DNA of 16,192 nucleotides. Origin: Bacteroidota bacterium (GTDB lineage: Bacteria; Bacteroidota; Bacteroidia; Flavobacteriales; Schleiferiaceae). The DNA lies in contig PXYR01000032.1 in the NCBI GenBank assembly GCA_003023665.1, forward strand, positions 1-16,192, given 5' to 3'. Shown in pieces: positions 10,931 through 16,192 of the stretch (positions within the stretch are counted from its first letter, which is position 1; the number at the start of each line of letters is the position of its first letter). A program made the translations under genes and the position numbers. Under the pieces are notes generated by a model that saw only the letters and a list, made by a program, of their open reading frames with translations, ran no database searches and was not told the DNA's origin.

Positions 10931-13660
10931 ATGGATAGATTTTCATTTTTAGGCAGCGTACATGCGGAATTTATAGACGAGCAGTACCAACGTTATCTTA
11001 GCGACCCGGATAACACTGAGCCAAGCTGGAGAGCTTTCTTTCAGGGCTATGACTTTGCTCAAGAAGTGTATTCGGAGGATGACCTTGAAGGTGCTGGTGT
11101 GCCCCAAGAGGTGATAAAGGAATTTCATGTTTTAAACCTTATTCAGGGATATCGCTCCAGAGGCCACTTATTTACTAAAACGAATCCGGTTAGAGAACGC
11201 AGAGAATATCAACCAACGCTTCATCTTGAAAACTTTGGATTATCTCAGGACGATTTAGAAACAGAATTCAATGCCGCAACCGAATTAGGAGCAAGTGGAC
11301 CTCGAACACTCCGTAAAATTATTGAGCACTTAGAGGCAATTTATTGTCAAAGCACCGGTGTTGAATACAATTACATTCGTGATCCTGAACGCAGAACGTG
11401 GATTAAGAATTGGATTCATGAAAACGACAATAAGCCTTCATTGACCATGGAGGAGAAGAAGCAAATTCTTCATAAACTCAATGAGGCCGTAAGCTTTGAG
11501 GTATTTTTAAATACAAAGTTCGTAGGACAAAAGCGTTTTTCCATAGAAGGCGCGGAATCCCTTATACCGGGATTAGCTGAAGCCATTAACCATGCAGCCC
11601 GTCACGGTGTTGAAGAGTTTGTATTGGGAATGGCGCACCGAGGAAGGCTTAATGTATTGACAAATATTTTTGGTAAACCGCGTGAACAGATCTTTTCTGA
11701 ATTTGAAGGCAAAGCTTTTGACGATATCACAATTGATGGAGATGTAAAATATCATCTTGGTCATACCACTCTTCATACTACATCTGATGGTATAAGCGTC
11801 AAAATGAATATTGCTCCTAATCCATCTCACTTGGAAGCGGTAGATCCTGTTGTTGAAGGAATAGCTAGAGCGAAGATCAACAACGATTACCAACACGATA
11901 ACAAAAAAGTACTCCCAATATTGATTCACGGTGATGCGGCAATCGCAGCCCAAGGAGTGGTTTATGAGACCGTTCAAATGGAACGGCTGGATGGTTACCA
12001 AACGGGCGGTACTCTGCATATAGTAATTAATAATCAAGTTGGTTTTACCACCAATTATAAGGATGCTCGCTCCTCCACCTATTGTACGGATGTAGCCAAG
12101 GTAATTCTTGCTCCTGTACTGCACGTGAACGGAGATGATCCAGAGGCCCTGGTGCACGCGATGCGCTTGTCCATTGAATACCGTCAGCGATTTAACCGAG
12201 ATATTTTCATTGACCTTCTGTGTTATCGTAAATACGGCCATAATGAAGGAGATGAGCCTCGGTTTACCCAGCCCTTATTGTATAAGGCAATTTCAAAGCA
12301 TCCGAATCCTAGGGAAATCTATACTAAAAAATTATTGGCAGAGGGCGTGGCAAATGAAGGCTTAGTTCAAGAGATGCAAGCCGAATTTAAGGCAATGCTT
12401 GAGCTTGATTTTGATGAATCAAAAAAAATCGAGCACAACAGGATTGTACCATTTATGAATGATGAATGGACAAAATACCCAGGTGCCCAACCTGGAGAGA
12501 TGCTCCAACAAGTTGATACCACCTTTGATCTTGATAAACTTAGAGATATAGCTAAATACATCACCACGTTACCTGAAGGCAAAAAGTTTCTGCGTAAAAC
12601 TGAGCGTTTGATGAAGGATAGAGCGGATCAAGTAAGCAAGAATCGCAATAGCCTGGACTGGGGAATGGCAGAATTACTTGCTTACGGTTCATTGCTTTCA
12701 GAGGACTTTAATATTAGAATATCTGGTGAGGATGTTGAGCGCGGAACATTTTCACATAGACATGCGATTTTAAAGGTTGAAGATAGCGAGGAGGAAGTAA
12801 GTCTGTTGAATGAATATCCTGGTAAAGAAGGTCGTTTTGCGATTTATAATTCATTGCTCAGTGAATATGCCGTCATGGGTTTTGATTACGGTTACGCCAT
12901 GGCAGCTCCAGATACGTTAACCATTTGGGAAGCCCAGTTCGGAGATTTTGCAAATGGTGCCCAAATTATTATTGACCAGTTCCTGAGTGCTGCAGAGGAT
13001 AAATGGAAAGTTCAAAACGGTCTAGTTCTTTTGCTACCTCATGGGTATGAAGGTCAGGGTGCTGAGCATAGTTCTGCCAGACTAGAGCGATTCTTGCAGC
13101 TGTGTGCTGAAGAGAACATGACCATTGCAAATTGTACTACGCCTGCAAATCTCTTTCACCTGCTTCGCAGGCAACAGAAAAGGCACTTCAGAAGACCGTT
13201 GGTAGTTATGTCTCCAAAGAGTTTGCTAAGGCACCCAAGAGTGAAAAGTTCACTTGAAGACCTGGCAGAAGGGACCTTTCAGCATGTGATTCCAGATAAC
13301 GATGTTAATGCAGAAGAGGTGACCAAGGTGGTTTTCTGTTCAGGGAAGTTATACTATGAATTACTTGAAGAACGCGAGGCTCAAAAGGCAGATCAGGTGG
13401 CGCTAATCAGAATAGAACAATTATACCCGTTAGATGACCTTGCGATAAAAGAGGAGGTAGCGAAATATCCGAATGCTCATCAACATATTTGGGCGCAAGA
13501 GGAACCCGCGAATATGGGTGCTTGGACTTATATGTTCTGGCAAATGCATCAAAAATTAACACTTGTATCGCCTGCTCCAAGTGCATCCACGGCGAGTGGC
13601 TCAAGCAGAGTTGCGCATATACGTCAACGCGAAACAATAGAAAGAGTATTTAGTATCTAA
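10931..13660 (+). CDS. sucA: 2-oxoglutarate dehydrogenase E1 component
   Basis: A 909-residue thiamine-diphosphate enzyme (E. coli SucA has 933) that decarboxylates 2-oxoglutarate and passes the succinyl group to the lipoyl arm of E2 in the TCA cycle. The N-terminal E2-binding segment is present (FLGSVHAEFIDEQYQRYL, residues 6-23, and PSWRAFF). Catalytic landmarks are LGMAHRGRLNVL (232-243), KYHLG (273-277), PSHLEAVDP (298-306), LIHGDAAIAAQGVVYET (331-347), with the start of the ThDP/Mg site, NNQVGFTT (367-374) and RKYGHNEGDEPRFTQP further on. The C-terminal transketolase-like part includes LLPHGYEGQGAEHSSARLERFLQL and ends in HIRQRETIERVF. It is followed 11 bases later by sucB. Its substrate is the usual signal read by PII proteins. 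Confidence 0.98.
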   Translation: MDRFSFLGSVHAEFIDEQYQRYLSDPDNTEPSWRAFFQGYDFAQEVYSEDDLEGAGVPQEVIKEFHVLNLIQGYRSRGHLFTKTNPVRERREYQPTLHLENFGLSQDDLETEFNAATELGASGPRTLRKIIEHLEAIYCQSTGVEYNYIRDPERRTWIKNWIHENDNKPSLTMEEKKQILHKLNEAVSFEVFLNTKFVGQKRFSIEGAESLIPGLAEAINHAARHGVEEFVLGMAHRGRLNVLTNIFGKPREQIFSEFEGKAFDDITIDGDVKYHLGHTTLHTTSDGISVKMNIAPNPSHLEAVDPVVEGIARAKINNDYQHDNKKVLPILIHGDAAIAAQGVVYETVQMERLDGYQTGGTLHIVINNQVGFTTNYKDARSSTYCTDVAKVILAPVLHVNGDDPEALVHAMRLSIEYRQRFNRDIFIDLLCYRKYGHNEGDEPRFTQPLLYKAISKHPNPREIYTKKLLAEGVANEGLVQEMQAEFKAMLELDFDESKKIEHNRIVPFMNDEWTKYPGAQPGEMLQQVDTTFDLDKLRDIAKYITTLPEGKKFLRKTERLMKDRADQVSKNRNSLDWGMAELLAYGSLLSEDFNIRISGEDVERGTFSHRHAILKVEDSEEEVSLLNEYPGKEGRFAIYNSLLSEYAVMGFDYGYAMAAPDTLTIWEAQFGDFANGAQIIIDQFLSAAEDKWKVQNGLVLLLPHGYEGQGAEHSSARLERFLQLCAEENMTIANCTTPANLFHLLRRQQKRHFRRPLVVMSPKSLLRHPRVKSSLEDLAEGTFQHVIPDNDVNAEEVTKVVFCSGKLYYELLEEREAQKADQVALIRIEQLYPLDDLAIKEEVAKYPNAHQHIWAQEEPANMGAWTYMFWQMHQKLTLVSPAPSASTASGSSRVAHIRQRETIERVFSI

Positions 13661-13671
13661 GTTTTAGAGAT

Positions 13672-14868
13672 ATGTTAGAAATGAAAGTGCCTTCACCAGG
13701 CGAATCAATTACGGAAGTTGAAATTGCCACATGGTTGGTTAGCGACGGTGATTACGTAGAAAAAGATCAGGCGATTGCGGAAGTAGATTCAGATAAAGCC
13801 ACCCTAGAATTACCAGCAGAAGAAGCAGGCATTATTTCTTTGAGAGCTGAAGAAGGAGATGTGGTTGAGGTGGGCCAAGTGGTTTGCATTATAGATACTG
13901 CTGCAGAAAGACCATCCGGTAGTTCAGCACCAGCATCAACTCCGAATCCTGCTCCAACATCTGATAAACCTGCTCCCGTTGCTACCTCACAGACTTATGC
14001 AACAGGAACGGCGAGTCCAGCAGCTAAAAAAATGTTGGCAGAGACCGGACTGGAATTAAATAAAGGCACAGGTAAAGACGGACGTATTACCAAGGCAGAC
14101 GTTATTGAGGCTGTTGCTTCTATGGGTTCTGCAGGTAGTGGTGAGCGTGGTTCTAAAAGCAAGAAAATGAGTAGCCTTAGACGGAAATTGGCTAGTCGTT
14201 TAGTTACTGTAAAGAACGAAACCGCCATGTTGACCACATTTAACGAGGTGGACATGAAGCCAATCTTTGATTTAAGAAATAAATATAAAGATGCATTCGT
14301 AGAGAAGCACGGTGTCAAATTGGGCTTTATGAGCTTTTTCACTCTTGCCGCAACCCGTGCTCTTCAAATGTACCCTGCAACAAATAGTATGATTGACGGA
14401 GATCATATGATTAGTTTCGATTATGTAGACGTGAGCATCGCTGTAAGTGGACCGAAAGGCCTTATGGTACCCGTATTACGTAACGCTGAGAACATGGATT
14501 TCGCTGGTGTAGAACGGGAGATTGGAAGACTTGCACAAAAGGTACGAGACGGAAAGATTACGATAGATGAGATGACAGGAGGTACTTTTACCATCACAAA
14601 CGGAGGTGTATTTGGGTCAATGTTAAGTACGCCAATAATAAACCCTCCTCAAAGCGCTATTCTTGGAATGCACAATATTATTCAGCGTCCTGTTGTAGTT
14701 GATGGAGAAATTGTAATTCGCCCTATGATGTATGTGGCCCTGAGCTATGATCATAGAGTGATAGATGGTCGAGAAAGTGTAGGAACTTTAGTTGCTATTA
14801 AAGAAGCGTTGGAGAATCCTGAAGAAATTTTAATGGAAGGCAACGCCAAGAAGGCTCTTGACCTGTAA
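13672..14868 (+). CDS. sucB: 2-oxoglutarate dehydrogenase E2, dihydrolipoyllysine succinyltransferase
   Basis: A 398-residue E2 core protein. Domains in order: one lipoyl domain (1-75) with the modified lysine K42 in EVDSDKATLEL; an Ala/Pro/Ser-rich hinge (about 78-110); the small E1/E3-binding domain (about 113-148, ASPAAKKMLAETGLELNKGTGKDGRITKADV); a second hinge; and the acyltransferase domain (165-398). The catalytic motif SYDHRVIDG holds H361 and D365. GGTFTITNGGVFGSMLSTP and NPPQSAILGMH are typical of succinyl- rather than acetyl-transferases. The ATG at 13672 opens MLEMKVPSPGESITEVEI, the usual lipoyl N terminus. It is co-transcribed with sucA. The E3 subunit (dihydrolipoyl dehydrogenase) is not in the window, as is common. 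Confidence 0.98.
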   Translation: MLEMKVPSPGESITEVEIATWLVSDGDYVEKDQAIAEVDSDKATLELPAEEAGIISLRAEEGDVVEVGQVVCIIDTAAERPSGSSAPASTPNPAPTSDKPAPVATSQTYATGTASPAAKKMLAETGLELNKGTGKDGRITKADVIEAVASMGSAGSGERGSKSKKMSSLRRKLASRLVTVKNETAMLTTFNEVDMKPIFDLRNKYKDAFVEKHGVKLGFMSFFTLAATRALQMYPATNSMIDGDHMISFDYVDVSIAVSGPKGLMVPVLRNAENMDFAGVEREIGRLAQKVRDGKITIDEMTGGTFTITNGGVFGSMLSTPIINPPQSAILGMHNIIQRPVVVDGEIVIRPMMYVALSYDHRVIDGRESVGTLVAIKEALENPEEILMEGNAKKALDL

Positions 14869-14884
14869 TTGAAACCTTATAATG

Positions 14885-14892
14885 TATATTTG
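14885..14892 (+). promoter_or_regulatory. -7 element of a possible promoter for the S46 peptidase
   Basis: TATATTTG is an exact TAnnTTTG, 56 bases before the peptidase ATG. The possible -33 TTG elements sit at poor spacings (13 or 24 bases), so the assignment is tentative. No terminator hairpin is seen between sucB and the peptidase. Confidence 0.35.
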
Positions 14893-14948
14893 AACGCACC
14901 GTCCATGTTGGTAGGGTCTGCCATAAAAAACTTAACCAAAGAGTAAAG

Positions 14949-16192
14949 ATGAAAAGATTTTTAGCCGGAATAGTAACTATTTCATTGATATTAAGCAGCA
15001 CGAACTCTTCTGCCCACGAAGGAATGTGGCTGCCTATGTTGATCAAGCGATTAAATATAGCTGAAATGCAAGCTAATGGTTTGAATTTGACGGCAGAAGA
15101 ACTATATGATATCAATAATGCCTCTATTAAGGATGCTATAGTGTCTCTAGGAGGGTTCTGTACGGGTGAGATTATTTCCAATCAAGGGTTAATGCTCACC
15201 AATCATCATTGCGGTTACGATGCTATTCGTTCACATTCTTCAGTGGAAAATGATTACTTGACAGATGGTTTTTGGGCAATGACTCGTGAGGAGGAACGCA
15301 CCAATCCAGGCCTTACGGCTGCCATTTTAGTCCGAATGGAAGATGTCACGGACATTGTTTTGGCAGAGTTGAATGAAGATATGAGTGAAGCACAGCGCGC
15401 CGCTAAAGCAAAGGCGATTGGAGACTCTCTTGTGACTTTAGCTACGGAAAACACGCCGTATAACGGATATATGCGAAGCTTTTTTCACAATAATGAATAT
15501 TATTTGTTTGTATTCAATACGTATAAAGATGTTCGCTTAGTTGGCGCTCCGCCAAGCAGTGTTGGCAAATATGGTGGGGATACGGATAATTGGATGTGGC
15601 CGCGTCATACTGGAGATTTCTCAATGTTCCGTATTTATGCGGATGCAGAAGGCAATCCTTCTGATATGAGCCCTGAAAATGTACCATTAACGCCAAAGCA
15701 TCATTTACCTGTAAGTTTAAATGGGGTTCAGGACGGTGATTTTACCATGGTGTTTGGTTTCCCAGGTTCTACAGACCGCTTTTTGACATCAACAGGTATT
15801 GAGCAAGCTATCAATTTATACAATCCTACTGTTGTTGAAATTCGTGAGCAGAAATTGGCGATTATGAAAGAAGCCATGGATGCAGATGATGCAGTGCGTA
15901 TCGCACTTGCATCAAATTATGCGTCAACAGCCAACTATTGGAAGTACTTCATAGGTCAAACGGAACAGCTGAAAAAAAATAAGGTAAAAGCAAAGAAAGA
16001 AGCCATAGAAGCGACGTATCTAAATTGGGCTAATGCAGATGAAAGTCGTTCAGAATACGCTGGAGCTTTAGATCTTTTGGACGAGGCATATGCTACAACT
16101 GATGAAACAGTTAGAAGTCAAGTTTATTTGATGGAAGCAGGAATTCGAGGAGCGTCTTTGCCCTTGTATGCTTATCGTTTAGGTAGAATGTT
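14949..16192 (+). CDS. S46 family serine dipeptidyl-peptidase (DPP7/DPP11-like), 3' partial
   Basis: The first 414 codons are present; the frame is open to the window end, and full-length family members have about 700 residues. A signal peptide (MKRFLAGIVTISLILSSTNSSA) is followed by HEGMWLPMLIKRLN, close to the DEGMWLP start of mature S46 peptidases. These periplasmic exopeptidases release dipeptides from peptide N termini and feed amino-acid uptake in asaccharolytic Bacteroidetes. The chymotrypsin-like His motif TNHHCGYDAI (84-93; H87 by analogy with AAHC) and the Asp motif GGDTDNWMWPRHTGDFS (209-225) are present, as is MVFGFPGSTDRFL. The catalytic Ser and the Gly/Arg residue that separates DPP7 from DPP11 lie beyond the end, so substrate preference cannot be called. 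The start at 14949 is the first ATG before the signal peptide. Confidence 0.95.
   Translation, partial: MKRFLAGIVTISLILSSTNSSAHEGMWLPMLIKRLNIAEMQANGLNLTAEELYDINNASIKDAIVSLGGFCTGEIISNQGLMLTNHHCGYDAIRSHSSVENDYLTDGFWAMTREEERTNPGLTAAILVRMEDVTDIVLAELNEDMSEAQRAAKAKAIGDSLVTLATENTPYNGYMRSFFHNNEYYLFVFNTYKDVRLVGAPPSSVGKYGGDTDNWMWPRHTGDFSMFRIYADAEGNPSDMSPENVPLTPKHHLPVSLNGVQDGDFTMVFGFPGSTDRFLTSTGIEQAINLYNPTVVEIREQKLAIMKEAMDADDAVRIALASNYASTANYWKYFIGQTEQLKKNKVKAKKEAIEATYLNWANADESRSEYAGALDLLDEAYATTDETVRSQVYLMEAGIRGASLPLYAYRLGRM

Noticed and set aside
11573..12241. 222-codon open frame on the minus strand inside sucA
   Set aside because: It lies entirely within the well-supported sucA coding region. Its translation shows no recognisable domain and has the composition of an antisense shadow.
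14798..15181. 127-codon minus-strand frame across the end of sucB and the start of the S46 peptidase
   Set aside because: It is antisense to two well-supported genes, and its translation shows no domain or signal.

Overview
The window looks like the chromosome of a Bacteroidota member, most likely a marine or aquatic Flavobacteriales-type bacterium. The evidence is: several promoters of the Bacteroidetes type (TTG, about 19-21 bases, TAnnTTTG); absence of strong Shine-Dalgarno sequences; a DUF2795 protein of the highly conserved Bacteroidetes form; an S46 dipeptidyl-peptidase; a PorT-like outer-membrane barrel; and the long PurF paralogue common in this phylum. This is inferred from the sequence alone.

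Layout. Bases 1-318 are the 3' end of a small gene of unknown function. Bases 372-3077 (minus strand) are a nitrogen operon read in the order PII regulator (glnK type), ammonium transporter (amt), OmpL-like beta-barrel porin. Its upstream region (3078-3386) is the richest regulatory stretch: three palindromes of the form ACCC(C)-N-GGGGTA lie 53-54 bp apart, and there are promoter-like elements on both strands. A divergent outer-membrane barrel gene follows (3387-3974). After it comes a gene-free convergent gap holding a sigma-54-like promoter, a 5' stem-loop and an intrinsic terminator, which together look like a small-RNA gene of about 95 nt (4022-4117).

Bases 4119-7982 hold four genes for the meta-cleavage of 3-hydroxyanthranilate, the lower part of tryptophan/kynurenine catabolism, in two divergent pairs. 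On the plus strand are 3-hydroxyanthranilate 3,4-dioxygenase and ACMS decarboxylase. On the minus strand are an aminomuconate-semialdehyde-type dehydrogenase and a 4-oxalocrotonate decarboxylase-type enzyme joined by a TAATG overlap. The aminomuconate deaminase needed between the last two steps is not in the window.

Bases 8039-10474 hold an atypical 630-residue PurF-like amidophosphoribosyltransferase, followed with no gap by a PduO-type cobalamin adenosyltransferase. A stand-alone small acidic DUF2795 gene (10563-10787) has its own promoter and terminator. Next come sucA-sucB (10931-14868), the E1 and E2 subunits of 2-oxoglutarate dehydrogenase. The last gene is the 5' part of an S46 serine exopeptidase (from 14949) that runs off the end.

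How it fits together. The left third is about ammonium uptake and nitrogen signalling; 2-oxoglutarate, the usual signal sensed by PII, is consumed by the SucAB complex further right. The 3-hydroxyanthranilate pathway yields carbon and, at the deaminase step, ammonium. The most unusual content is the candidate sigma-54-driven nitrogen island at 3078-4120, with phased operator-like palindromes and a putative small RNA.
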